64,000 bases of DNA from Saccharopolyspora kobensis (GTDB lineage: Bacteria; Actinomycetota; Actinomycetes; Mycobacteriales; Pseudonocardiaceae). The DNA lies in assembly GCF_900108315.1 (NCBI RefSeq), contig NZ_FNVB01000002.1:930001-994000 (forward strand), given 5' to 3'. Numbering within the stretch: position 1 is the first letter of the stretch; each line of letters begins with the position of its first letter. The position numbers and the translations under genes were made by a program. The notes under the pieces are model-generated. The model ran no database searches, had not been told where the DNA came from, and saw nothing but the letters and a program-made list of their open reading frames with translations. Positions 8,712 through 17,603 of this stretch are shown here, piece by piece.

Positions 8712-10687
8712 CCTACGCGTTCGACCCGCTCGTTCCCCGCCCGATCGACCGGCAGACCGACGTGCCGGTGACCGGATCGCCGGATGCCGAGCTGCTCGAC
8801 GAGGCCAAGATCTTCGCCGGGCCGTCCGATCCCGCGGAGCGGCCCGCGTGGCGGCGGCTCCTGCACGAGTGGCGCGACGACGCCCGCAACCGCCACGACT
8901 ACACCGGCGCCGCCTACGACCGCCCGGCGGCGGCCTGGGCGATGCGCTGCTACAGCGTCGCCCAGGTGTGGCTGTGGGACGAGCTGCTCTACTCGTTCGA
9001 GGACCGCCGGTTCACGCCGGAGCGCTTCATCGCCGACGCGCGCGAGCGCTTCGGCGGGCTGGACGCGGTCGTGCTGTGGCACGCCTACCCGATCATCGGG
9101 CTCGACGAGCGCAACCAGTGGGACTTCTACCGCGATGTGCCCGGCCTGTCCCGGCTCGTCGAGGCCCTGCACGACGCGGGGCTGCACGTGTTCGTCGACT
9201 ACAACCCGTGGGACGTCGGCACCCGGCGCGGCGAGGACGATCTGACCGAGCTCGCCGCGCTCGTCGCCGACCTCGACGCCGACGGCGTCTTCCTCGACAC
9301 CCTCAAGAAGGCGGAACCGGAGTTCGTCGCGCGCCTCGAACGGGCCCGCCCCGGGATCGTGCTCGAAGGCGAGTCCAAGCTGCCCGTCGAGCGCATCGAG
9401 GACCACTCGTGCTCGTGGGCGCAGTTCTTCGCGGACTCGGCCGTGCCAGGAGTGCTGCGCGCCCACTGGTACGAGCGGCGGCACATGCAGCACCACGTTC
9501 GCCGCTGGCACCGCGACCACACCGAGGAGCTGCACTCGGCGTGGCTCAACGGCGTCGGCGTCATGGTGTGGGAGGTGGTGTTCGGCGTCTGGGTCGGCTG
9601 GTCGCGCCGGGATGCGGCGACCGTGCGACGCATGGTCACCGTCCAGCGCGCGGTCGGCGACCTGCTGCTCGGCGGTGAGTGGACGCCGCTCGCGGAACTC
9701 ACCGACGAGGCCGAGGCCGCGGGGGTGTACGCGTCCCGCTGGGAGCTGGGCGGGCTGACGCTGTGGACGGTCGTCAACCGCGGCGAAGAGGATTACCCGG
9801 GGCCCGTGGTCCGCGCGTCCGATGGCGGCAGGCTGATCGATCTCTTCGGTGACGGCGTCGTGCCGGGGCGGGGCATCGGCGCGCTGCTGCACATCGCCCC
9901 GGGCGCCGCCGAACCGGCGTGGCTGCCTGAGCTGCTCGAAGCGCTGCGCGGCATGCCCCACGATCCGGATGCGCGCTTCCCGCACCGCCTCGCGATCCGC
10001 CGCACGCCGGAACCGAGCACAGGTGCGGCCGAACCGGGCGCCGTCGTCGTGCCGGCCGGGCCGTACGTGCTGACCGTGCGCTACCGCGCGCGCGAGACGG
10101 GCATGTACCAGGGCGCTCCCTACGTCGACGAGTGGAAGCCGCTTCCGCCCAGGCTGCACGATGCGCGGACGCTGCAACGGGACGGCGAGCTCGCCGCGCC
10201 CGTCGCGGTCGCCGCCAGCGAGGTGACGAACGCGCAGTTCGCCGAGTTCCTCGAAGCCACGGGCTACCGGCCCGCCGAGCCGCACCGGTTCCTCGCGCAC
10301 TGGGCCGACGGCCGTCCGTCCGCACCGGACGAACCGGTGACCTTCGTCGACCTCGACGACGCGCGCGCCTACTGCGCCTGGCGCGGCGGTCGGCTGCCCA
10401 CCGAGGACGAATGGCAGCTCGCCGGCGAGACGGGCCTGTTGCGGCGCGGCGAGCCGGCCGTGTGGAACTGGACCGAGAGCGAGCACTCCGACGGCCGGAC
10501 GCGGTTCGTGATGCTCAAGGGCGGCTGCGACTACCGCGCCGAGGGCGCCGACTGGTACGTGGAGGGCGGGCGGCGGGATCCGGCCTACAGCGTGAAGCTG
10601 CTGCTCCCGGGGCTCGGGCTCGCCCGCAGCGCGACGGTCGGCTTCCGCTGCGCCTGGGACTTGTCCACTGTGGAGGAGGTCCGATGA
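8708..10687 (+). CDS. Glycosidase-like barrel fused to an FGE/SUMF1-like domain
   Basis: 659 residues with two parts. Residues about 75-390 look like a TIM-barrel glycoside-hydrolase relative: repeated strand ends such as VVLWHAYPII, VFVDYNPWDVG, DGVFLDT and IVLEGES carry acids that could be catalytic. Residues about 450-655 form a formylglycine-generating-enzyme (SUMF1/EgtB/PvdO) fold: EVTNAQFAEFLEATGY, GGRLPTEDEWQLA, final VGFRCAWD. Where true FGE has a Cys pair, only one Cys is seen (LKGGCDYR), so it is unlikely to make formylglycine; it may be a binding module. I do not know a characterised member. ATGA overlaps on both sides. Confidence 0.75.
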   Translation: MTYAFDPLVPRPIDRQTDVPVTGSPDAELLDEAKIFAGPSDPAERPAWRRLLHEWRDDARNRHDYTGAAYDRPAAAWAMRCYSVAQVWLWDELLYSFEDRRFTPERFIADARERFGGLDAVVLWHAYPIIGLDERNQWDFYRDVPGLSRLVEALHDAGLHVFVDYNPWDVGTRRGEDDLTELAALVADLDADGVFLDTLKKAEPEFVARLERARPGIVLEGESKLPVERIEDHSCSWAQFFADSAVPGVLRAHWYERRHMQHHVRRWHRDHTEELHSAWLNGVGVMVWEVVFGVWVGWSRRDAATVRRMVTVQRAVGDLLLGGEWTPLAELTDEAEAAGVYASRWELGGLTLWTVVNRGEEDYPGPVVRASDGGRLIDLFGDGVVPGRGIGALLHIAPGAAEPAWLPELLEALRGMPHDPDARFPHRLAIRRTPEPSTGAAEPGAVVVPAGPYVLTVRYRARETGMYQGAPYVDEWKPLPPRLHDARTLQRDGELAAPVAVAASEVTNAQFAEFLEATGYRPAEPHRFLAHWADGRPSAPDEPVTFVDLDDARAYCAWRGGRLPTEDEWQLAGETGLLRRGEPAVWNWTESEHSDGRTRFVMLKGGCDYRAEGADWYVEGGRRDPAYSVKLLLPGLGLARSATVGFRCAWDLSTVEEVR

Positions 10688-11892
10688 CAGTATCCCGCGA
10701 TCCCTCGGCGGGCGCCCTCGCCGGATTGCGCGTCGTCGACGCGTCCACGCTCTTCGCCGGGCCGATGGCCGCCATGCACCTCGGCGACATGGGTGCCGAG
10801 GTGATCAAGGTCGAGCACCCGGCCAAGCCCGATCCCTCGCGCACGCACGGCGTCGCGAAGGACGGCGTCAACCTGTGGTGGAAGACGCTGGGCCGGAACA
10901 AGCGCACGGTCACCGCCGACCTCGCCGACGAGGGCGGCCGCGAGGTGTTCCTCGCGCTCGCCGCGACCGCGGACGTGGTGATCGAGAACTTCCGGCCCGG
11001 AACCCTCGAGCGGTGGGGCCTCGGCTACGAAGAGCTGTCGGCCCGCAACCCGGGGCTGGTGCTCGCCCGAGTCACCGGGTTCGGGCAGCTCGGCCCCTAC
11101 CGGACGCGGCCCGGCTTCGGCACGCTGGCCGAGGCGATGAGCGGGTTCGCCGCGACGACCGGTGAACCCGACGGCCCGCCGACGCTCCCGCCCTTCGGCC
11201 TCGCCGACGGCGTCGCCTCGCTCGCCACGGCTTTCGCGATCATGGTGGCGCTGTCCAGCCGCGAGCAGCGCGGACGGGGCCAGGTGGTGGACGTGGCGAT
11301 CATCGAACCGATCCTCGCGATGCTCGGCCCGCAGATCACCCGCTGGGACCAGCTGCGCACCGTCCAGCCGCGCACGGGCAACCGCTCGACCAACAACGCG
11401 CCGCGCAACACCTACCGCACCAGCGACGGCCACTGGGTCGCCGTTTCCACTTCGGCGCAATCGGTCGCCGAGCGGGTCGTGCGGCTCGTCGGCCGGCCCG
11501 ATCTCGTGGAGCAACCGTGGTTCGCCAGCGGCGCCGACCGCGCGCGGCACGCCGACGAGCTCGACGAGGCCGTGGGAGCGTGGATCGCCCAGCGCACGCG
11601 CGAGGAGGTCGTCGCCGCGTTCGAGGCGGCGCAGGCCGCGATCGCACCGATCTACGACGCCGCCGACATCGTGGCCGACCCGCAGTTCCGCGCGCTGGGC
11701 ACGATCCACGAGATCACCGACCCCGAGCTGGGGCCGACGCTGATGCAGGGCCCGCTGTTCAGGCTGTCCGGCAACGACGGCGTCATCGGCTTCACCGGCC
11801 GCCCGCACGGCGCCGACACCGGCGAAGTGCTCGCCGAGCTCGGGTTCACCCCGGAGCGGATCGCCGAACTGCGCGCCCGGGGGGCGGTATGA
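10684..11892 (+). CDS. CaiB/BaiF family CoA transferase
   Basis: 402 residues of a family III CoA transferase, which moves CoA between carboxylic acids through an aspartyl-CoA intermediate. Visible family motifs are GLRVVDASTLFAGP, LGDMGAEVIKVEHP and NKRTVTADL near the N-terminus and the C-terminal LFRLSG region. It probably activates an acid formed from the imported compound, using succinyl-CoA or acetyl-CoA as donor. The neighbouring lyase supports activation followed by carbon-carbon cleavage. Start by ATGA overlap with the previous gene. Confidence 0.92.
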   Translation: MTVSRDPSAGALAGLRVVDASTLFAGPMAAMHLGDMGAEVIKVEHPAKPDPSRTHGVAKDGVNLWWKTLGRNKRTVTADLADEGGREVFLALAATADVVIENFRPGTLERWGLGYEELSARNPGLVLARVTGFGQLGPYRTRPGFGTLAEAMSGFAATTGEPDGPPTLPPFGLADGVASLATAFAIMVALSSREQRGRGQVVDVAIIEPILAMLGPQITRWDQLRTVQPRTGNRSTNNAPRNTYRTSDGHWVAVSTSAQSVAERVVRLVGRPDLVEQPWFASGADRARHADELDEAVGAWIAQRTREEVVAAFEAAQAAIAPIYDAADIVADPQFRALGTIHEITDPELGPTLMQGPLFRLSGNDGVIGFTGRPHGADTGEVLAELGFTPERIAELRARGAV

Positions 11893-12719
11893 GCCAAGCG
11901 CCTCCCCCGCTGACCCTGCTGTACGTGCCCGCCGACCGGCCGGACCGGGTGACCAAGGCGCTCGCCTCGAACGCCGACGTCGTGCTCGTGGACCTCGAAG
12001 ACGCGGTCGCCCCGGCGCGCAAGGACGAAGCTCGCGCGAACGCGCTGCGACTGCTCGCCGATGCGCCCACCGACCGCCCCGTGCAAGTGCGCATCAACCA
12101 CCCGAGCACGCCATGGCACGACGACGACGTCGCCGCGCTCGCCGACCTGCCGCTCGCCGTGGGCGTCCGTGTTCCCAAGGTCGAGGCGGCCGAGGAAGTC
12201 CGGAGGCTCGCAGCCGCGCTGCCGGACCGAGCGCTGCACCTGCTCATCGAGTCGGCGCTCGGTGTCGAACACGCCCTGGACATCGCCACGGCCGCGCCGC
12301 AGGTGGCATCGATCGGGCTCGGCGAGGCCGACCTGCGCTCGGACCTGCACGTGGCCGACGAAACGGGCCTTTCGTGGGCCCGCAGCCGAGTGGTCGTCGC
12401 GGCCCGCGCAGCACGCCTGCCACCACCGGTCATGTCGGCCTACCCGAACGTCCGCGACCTGGAAGGCCTGGCGCAGTCGTGCCGGACCGGCCGAGCCCTC
12501 GGCTTCCGCGGCCGCACCGCGATCCACCCGGCCCAACTGCCCACGATCCGAACAGCCTTCCTCCCGACGGCCGAAGAAGTGGAACGGGCCCGCGAGGTCA
12601 TCGCCCGCCTGGACGGAGCGACGGCAGCAGGAGTCGGCGCCCTCGCCCTCCCGGACGGCACCTTCCTCGACGTGGCAATGCTCGAACAAGCCCGCACCGT
12701 CCTCGCCCTCGCCACCTGA
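11889..12719 (+). CDS. HpcH/HpaI (CitE-like) acyl-CoA lyase
   Basis: 276 residues, the usual length for CitE-like malyl-, citramalyl- or HMG-type CoA lyases. Motifs: LYVPADRPDRV at the start, VLVDLEDAV (metal site), LLIESALGVEHA and GEADLRSDL. It likely cleaves the CoA thioester made by the CaiB protein into acetyl-CoA or propionyl-CoA plus a keto acid. Last gene of the LacI operon; start by ATGA overlap. Confidence 0.9.
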   Translation: MSQAPPPLTLLYVPADRPDRVTKALASNADVVLVDLEDAVAPARKDEARANALRLLADAPTDRPVQVRINHPSTPWHDDDVAALADLPLAVGVRVPKVEAAEEVRRLAAALPDRALHLLIESALGVEHALDIATAAPQVASIGLGEADLRSDLHVADETGLSWARSRVVVAARAARLPPPVMSAYPNVRDLEGLAQSCRTGRALGFRGRTAIHPAQLPTIRTAFLPTAEEVERAREVIARLDGATAAGVGALALPDGTFLDVAMLEQARTVLALAT

Positions 12720-12762
12720 CGCGCGCTGCGGGTGGCGGGTGGCTGTCCTAGCGTTGGCAGGC

Positions 12763-14184
12763 ATGACCGCACGGAGCCGGGGGCATCGCCGCAGCCGGGA
12801 TTCCCGCCGGGAGCACCTGTCGATCAATCCGGTGTTCGTCGCCGAACCGGCTCAGGTGCCGCGCAACCGGCTGCCCGCGCGGGCGCTCGACCCCGACGTG
12901 GCCTACCAGGTCGTGCACGACGAGCTGATGCTCGACGGCAACGCTCGGCTCAACCTGGCCACGTTCGTCACCAGCTGGATGGAGCCGCAGGCCGATCGGT
13001 TGATGGCGGAGTGCTTCGACAAGAACATGATCGACAAGGACGAGTATCCGCGCACGGCCGCGCTGGAGCAGCGCTGCGTGCGGATGCTCGCGGACCTGTG
13101 GCACGCACCCGAACCCGAGTCCACCATCGGCTGCTCCACCACGGGTTCCAGCGAGGCGTGCATGCTGGCCGGGTTGGCGCTCAAACGCCGTTGGCAGCAC
13201 GCCCGGCGCGCGGCCGGGCGTCCAGCCGACCGGCCGAACATCGTGATGGGCGCCAACGTCCAGGTCTGCTGGGAGAAGTTCGCCGACTACTGGGAAGTCG
13301 AGGCGCGGCTGGTGCCGATGGAAGGTGAGCGCTTCCACCTCGACGCCGCCGAAGCCGTCGCCCGCTGCGACGAGAACACCATCGGAGTGGTGGCGGTGCT
13401 GGGCTCCACCTTCGACGGCAGCTACGAACCGGTGGCCGAGATCTGCGCCGCGCTGGACCGGTTGTCCGCCGAGCGCGGCTGGGACCTCCCGGTGCACGTC
13501 GACGGCGCCTCCGGGGCGATGATCGCACCGTTCTGCGACCCCGGCCTGCACTGGGACTTCCGGCTGCCGCGGGTCGCCTCGATCAACACCTCCGGGCACA
13601 AGTACGGACTGGTCTACCCGGGTGTGGGCTGGGTGGTGTGGCGGGAGGCCGCTGCGCTGCCGCAGGACCTCGTCTTCGACGTCGACTACCTCGGCGGCAG
13701 CATGCCGACGTTCGCGCTGAACTTCTCCCGGCCGGGCGGGCAGGTGGTCGCGCAGTACTACGCGTTCCTGCGGCTGGGCTTCGAGGGCTTCCGCCGGGTC
13801 CAGCAGAACTGCCGGGACGTGGCGACCTCGCTGGCCGACCGGATCGCAGGGCTGGGACCGTTCCGGCTGCTCACCCGGGGAGACCAGCTACCGGTGTTCG
13901 CCTTCACGCTGCGCGAGGAGGTCACCGGCTACTCCGTCTTCGACGTGTCGGCGCACCTGCGGGAGCGCGGTTGGCTGGTCCCGGCTTACGCGTTCCCGGC
14001 CAACCGCACCGACCTCTCGGTGCTGCGGATCGTGGTCCGCAACGGCTTCACCCACGACCTCGCCGACCTCCTGGCCGGAGACCTCGAACGCTGCCTCGCG
14101 GAGCTGCGGCGCCAGCCCGAACCGGTGCGCGGCGCGGAGCACAGCTCGTTCGCGCACGGCACGGGCAGCGCGCAGCGGGGCTGA
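12763..14184 (+). CDS. Glutamate decarboxylase (PLP-dependent)
   Basis: 473 residues. Strong match to bacterial GadB-type glutamate decarboxylases: STTGSSEACMLAG (phosphate site), HVDGASGAMIAPF (Asp contacting the PLP ring) and SGHKYGLVYPG with the Schiff-base Lys280. Converts glutamate to GABA and CO2 in the cytoplasm, a route for acid tolerance or GABA metabolism. It is not overlapped by the LacI operon and is preceded by a 43-base gap. No glutamate/GABA antiporter is next to it. Confidence 0.93.
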   Translation: MTARSRGHRRSRDSRREHLSINPVFVAEPAQVPRNRLPARALDPDVAYQVVHDELMLDGNARLNLATFVTSWMEPQADRLMAECFDKNMIDKDEYPRTAALEQRCVRMLADLWHAPEPESTIGCSTTGSSEACMLAGLALKRRWQHARRAAGRPADRPNIVMGANVQVCWEKFADYWEVEARLVPMEGERFHLDAAEAVARCDENTIGVVAVLGSTFDGSYEPVAEICAALDRLSAERGWDLPVHVDGASGAMIAPFCDPGLHWDFRLPRVASINTSGHKYGLVYPGVGWVVWREAAALPQDLVFDVDYLGGSMPTFALNFSRPGGQVVAQYYAFLRLGFEGFRRVQQNCRDVATSLADRIAGLGPFRLLTRGDQLPVFAFTLREEVTGYSVFDVSAHLRERGWLVPAYAFPANRTDLSVLRIVVRNGFTHDLADLLAGDLERCLAELRRQPEPVRGAEHSSFAHGTGSAQRG

Positions 14185-14188
14185 GCGG

Positions 14189-14932
14189 TCAGCAGCCCTT
14201 GAAGCGGGTGTCCGCTGCCCAGCCGGTGTTGGCCCAGGTCTGCGGGGCCGCCGGGGTGAAGCCTGGGTACTGCTCGGCCAGCTCGCCGAGCAGCCAGTTG
14301 CTGAAGCGGGCCGCGCCCTGCGGGCAGGTGTGGATGCCGTCGTCGCTGCGGTCGGGCTTGCCGTCCTTGATCTGCTGGTAGGTACTGCCCCACACCTCGC
14401 CGGCGTCGAGCACGCGGGCCCGGCCCGCCGAACCCGCCGCGACCGCTCGGGCGGCCTCGGGTGCGCGGTCCAGGTCGGCCACGTGCGGCTCGTAGAAGTC
14501 GTCGGGCTCGATCGGCGGCATCGTGACGAAGAGCAGTTCCGCGCCGATCCCGGTCACGGTGGTCAGCAGCTTTTCGTAGGCGGCCTGCTGCTCCTGCGGA
14601 CTGCCCCAGTCGTAGGACGTGATCTGGTAGACGACCACGCCGGGTTCCGCGGAGCGGAGCTTGCCGTGCAGCTCCTTCCACTGCTCGTCGGCGAACGGTC
14701 CGACGACGTTCCCGCCGCCGTCGGAGGCCAGCGACTGGAACTCGACCCCGCTGGCCTCGAACGCCGCGGCCAGGGGCAACGCCTCCCCCGCCGCGACGGA
14801 GTCGCCGAGGAGGACCACCTTGGGCAGTGCCCGGTCGTCGGCACCGGCAGGCGCTCCGGTCGTGGTGGCGCAGGCGGTGGTCAGCAGGAACAGCCCGGTC
14901 AGGCCGAGGACGAGATTTCGCGTCTTGCTCAT
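14189..14932 (-). CDS. SGNH-fold lipoprotein (acyltransferase/esterase-like)
   Basis: 247 residues. The lipobox LLTTAC gives a membrane-anchored lipoprotein. Block I, VVLLGDSVAAGEALP, holds the nucleophile Ser, and DDGIHTCPQGAARF near the C-terminus gives the Asp-His pair of SGNH hydrolases. The domain resembles the SGNH part of acyltransferase-3 proteins, one of which lies 3 kb downstream. ATG 14932 is preferred because the signal peptide begins there; an in-frame ATG at 14977 is less suitable. Ends 4 bases from the decarboxylase stop. Confidence 0.8.
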   Translation of the reverse strand: MSKTRNLVLGLTGLFLLTTACATTTGAPAGADDRALPKVVLLGDSVAAGEALPLAAAFEASGVEFQSLASDGGGNVVGPFADEQWKELHGKLRSAEPGVVVYQITSYDWGSPQEQQAAYEKLLTTVTGIGAELLFVTMPPIEPDDFYEPHVADLDRAPEAARAVAAGSAGRARVLDAGEVWGSTYQQIKDGKPDRSDDGIHTCPQGAARFSNWLLGELAEQYPGFTPAAPQTWANTGWAADTRFKGC

Positions 14933-15044
14933 GGCTTCGACGGTGCCGTCGCCGTGTCCCAGCACCTCCGCCGCCATGTCGCGGTCGTGTCGCAGGAACC
15001 CGCCGCAGCAGCCGGTGGCGGTCGGCGTTGTCGATAATGGACCG

Positions 15045-15719
15045 GTGGCGTCGATTCTGCTGATCGAAGACGATCCCCTGGTCCGGCGGGGACTCCAGCT
15101 CGCGCTGTCCAGGCACGGTCACGACGTCCGCACCGCGGACACCGGCGAGGACGGGCTGCGCGAGTTCGGCTCGGCCACGCCCGACCTGGTGGTGCTCGAC
15201 CTGATGTTGCCGGTCGTCGACGGGTTCGAGGTGTGCCGTCGCATCCGGGCCGCCGGCGACGTACCGGTGATCGTGCTGACGGCACGCGGTGACGACTTCG
15301 ACGTCGTCACCGGCTTGGAGGCGGGCGCGGACGACTACGTCGTCAAGCCGGTGCAGCCCACCGTGCTCGACGCGCGGATCCGCGCGGTGCTGCGCCGCAG
15401 CACCGGCGCCCAGGACGGCGTGCGGGTCCACCGCGATCTCCGCATCGACACCGCCTCGCTGACGGTGTCGTCGCGCGGCGAACCGGTGTCGCTGACGCCG
15501 ACCGAGCTGCGCCTGCTGCTGACCCTGTCCCAGGCCCCTGGCCAGGTGTTCAGCAGGCAACAACTGCTGGAGCAGGTGTGGGAGCACGACTACCTCGGTG
15601 ACTCCCGGCTGGTCGACAACTGCGTGCAGCGGCTGCGGGCGAAGATCGAGGCCAGTCCGGCGACCCCGGAGTACGTGCAGACCGTGCGCGGGTTCGGCTA
15701 CCGGTTCGGACCGGTGTGA
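15045..15719 (+). CDS. OmpR/PhoB-family response regulator
   Basis: 224 residues. Receiver domain with the acidic pocket (LIEDD), phospho-acceptor Asp52 (VVLDLM), Thr (VLTARG) and Lys (DDYVVKP), then an OmpR winged helix (LTPTELRLLLTL ... VQTVRGFGYRFGPV). GTG 15045 is the only sensible start; nothing upstream in frame is a start codon. Overlaps the kinase gene by GTGA. Confidence 0.93.
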   Translation: MASILLIEDDPLVRRGLQLALSRHGHDVRTADTGEDGLREFGSATPDLVVLDLMLPVVDGFEVCRRIRAAGDVPVIVLTARGDDFDVVTGLEAGADDYVVKPVQPTVLDARIRAVLRRSTGAQDGVRVHRDLRIDTASLTVSSRGEPVSLTPTELRLLLTLSQAPGQVFSRQQLLEQVWEHDYLGDSRLVDNCVQRLRAKIEASPATPEYVQTVRGFGYRFGPV

Positions 15720-17128
15720 CCCGGCGGCTGTGGCCGCGCGGGCTGCGCGCCCGGCTGCTGGCCGCCTTCGCGCTGGTTACCGTGCTCGGTGCCGCCGCGG
15801 CGGCCTGGTCCAGCGCCGGATCGGCGAGCACCGCGCTGGTCACCTCGACCGAGCAGCGGCTGACCGAGACCGTCGTCGGCCAGATCGCTCCGATCGCTCC
15901 CCAGCTGACCTATCCGCCGGACCAGGGCGCGCTCGATCGGCTGCGCGCGGCCGTCGGCGCGAACGCGCTGGTGACCTACCAGGACCTGCGGTCCGCGGAC
16001 GGCGCCGGGCCCGAGCTGGTCACCGATGCGCTGCGCACCGCGGTACGCGTCCAGAACCGGCTGGTCACGCAGCGGATCATCGCCGAGGGCAGGCCGTGGC
16101 TGCTGGTCGGCACGCCGATCGTGATCACCGCTGTCGATGGTGCGCGCATCCCGTCGGGCATCGAGGTCTACACCGCCCGCGACCTCACCGATGTCGACCA
16201 GCAGATCGACGCCCTCGCCTGGCAGGCGGTCATCACCGCAGCGCTGGCGCTGCCGCTGGCGGTGCTGCTGGCAGTGCTGGCGGCGGGCAGCGTGCTGCGC
16301 CCGGTGCGCGAACTCCGCGACACCGCCCGCCGGCTGGCCGACGGCGAGCTCGATGCGCGGACCTCGCCCCAGGGCGCCGACGAGCTGGCCGAGCTCACCG
16401 TCACCGTCAACGAGATGGCCGAATCGGTGCAGACGTCGATGGCCGCGATGCAGCGGATGCAAGCCGACGCCAAGAGGTTCGCCGCCGACGTCTCGCACGA
16501 GCTGCGCACCCCGCTGACCACGCTGACGGCGGTGGTGGAGGTGCTGGCGACGACCGCCGACGGGATGGACGCCGACGCCCGGGAGTCCGCGCAGCTGGCG
16601 ATCACCGAAACGCACCGGCTGGTTCAGCTCGTGGAGGACCTGATGGAGGTCTCCCGCTTCGACGCCGGAACCGCGCACCTGCGGGTGGAGGAGATCGACG
16701 TGGTCGGCGCCGTGCGGGACTGCCTGCGCGCCCGCGGCTGGCTGGAGCGGGTCGACCTGGTGGCGCCGGACGAGGTCCTGCTGCGCGCGGACCGGCGACG
16801 GCTGGACGTCATCGTGGCCAACCTGGTCGGGAACGCGCTGCGGCACGGTGAACCGCCGGTGCGCGTGCGCATCTCGGCGTCCTGCGAGCAGGCGCGGATC
16901 GAGGTCACCGACGCCGGGCCCGGGTTGCCCGAAAGCGCGTTGCCGCACGTGTTCGACCGCTTCTACAAGGCCGACGCCGCGCGCACCCGCACCCCGGGCA
17001 GCGGGCTCGGACTGGCGATCGCACTGGAGAACGCCCGGCTGCACGGCGGCGATCTCAGCGCGGGCAACGCCGACGGTGGCGGTGCGCGGTTCGTGCTGCG
17101 ACTGCCGCGTGACTTGGAGGAGTTGTGA
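15716..17128 (+). CDS. Membrane sensor histidine kinase
   Basis: 470 residues. A first membrane helix (residues ~10-32), an extracellular sensor of ~140 residues, a second helix (~173-195), HAMP linker, dimerisation domain with phospho-acceptor His261 (VSHELRTPL), and a HATPase domain with N-box (VIVANLVGNALRHG), G1 (VTDAGPG) and G2 (GSGLGLAIA). Pairs with the upstream regulator. The signal is unknown. Confidence 0.93.
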   Translation: MTRRLWPRGLRARLLAAFALVTVLGAAAAAWSSAGSASTALVTSTEQRLTETVVGQIAPIAPQLTYPPDQGALDRLRAAVGANALVTYQDLRSADGAGPELVTDALRTAVRVQNRLVTQRIIAEGRPWLLVGTPIVITAVDGARIPSGIEVYTARDLTDVDQQIDALAWQAVITAALALPLAVLLAVLAAGSVLRPVRELRDTARRLADGELDARTSPQGADELAELTVTVNEMAESVQTSMAAMQRMQADAKRFAADVSHELRTPLTTLTAVVEVLATTADGMDADARESAQLAITETHRLVQLVEDLMEVSRFDAGTAHLRVEEIDVVGAVRDCLRARGWLERVDLVAPDEVLLRADRRRLDVIVANLVGNALRHGEPPVRVRISASCEQARIEVTDAGPGLPESALPHVFDRFYKADAARTRTPGSGLGLAIALENARLHGGDLSAGNADGGGARFVLRLPRDLEEL

Positions 17129-17598
17129 AGCGGATCTGGTTGCTGGCAGCGGTCTTGCTGCTCGCGGGTTGCGGCGTCCAGCCCTCCGAAGTCACCGCGG
17201 GCAGGCCGGCCCCGACCGGGGTGGCACCCGGGGTGACGCTGTACTTCGTCGATTCCCGGGGCGAGCTCCGCCCGAACCTGCGGCTCACCGACCGGCTGGG
17301 CACGATCTCGGAGGCCATGTCGCTGCTGCTGGCGGGCCCCGGCGGGTCGGGCCTGCACACCGAGATCGCGGCAACCGGGGTGACGCGGGTCCAAGTGGTC
17401 ACCACTCCGGGCCTGATCCGGCTCGGCGTGCCGCTGACGATCGGCGAGGTGACTCCGCGGGGCATCGACCAGCTGGTGTGCACCGCGCTGGGCGTCCACG
17501 TGCAGAGCGGCGGATCGCGGAACGAGAAGGTGCAGGTCCACTTCGTCCAACCCACCCCGGAGTCCGACGAGCGGCGGACCTGCCCGCTGATCAGGTGA
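17125..17598 (+). CDS. Secreted lipoprotein with GerMN-like domain, third gene of the two-component unit
   Basis: 157 residues with a lipobox (LLLAGC). The mature part (VTLYFVDSRGELRPNLR ... SEAMSLLLAG) looks like a GerMN-type domain, as in LpqB, which accompanies the MtrAB two-component system. GTGA overlap with the kinase gene means the two are co-translated; it likely modulates the kinase outside the membrane. Confidence 0.8.
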   Translation: MKRIWLLAAVLLLAGCGVQPSEVTAGRPAPTGVAPGVTLYFVDSRGELRPNLRLTDRLGTISEAMSLLLAGPGGSGLHTEIAATGVTRVQVVTTPGLIRLGVPLTIGEVTPRGIDQLVCTALGVHVQSGGSRNEKVQVHFVQPTPESDERRTCPLIR

Positions 17599-17603
17599 TC
17601 AGC
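17586..17603. terminator. Short dyad at a convergent gene junction
   Basis: GCTGATCA and TGATCAGC separated by two bases span the stop codons of the lipoprotein and acyltransferase genes. It could form a weak two-way terminator hairpin. Confidence 0.4.
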
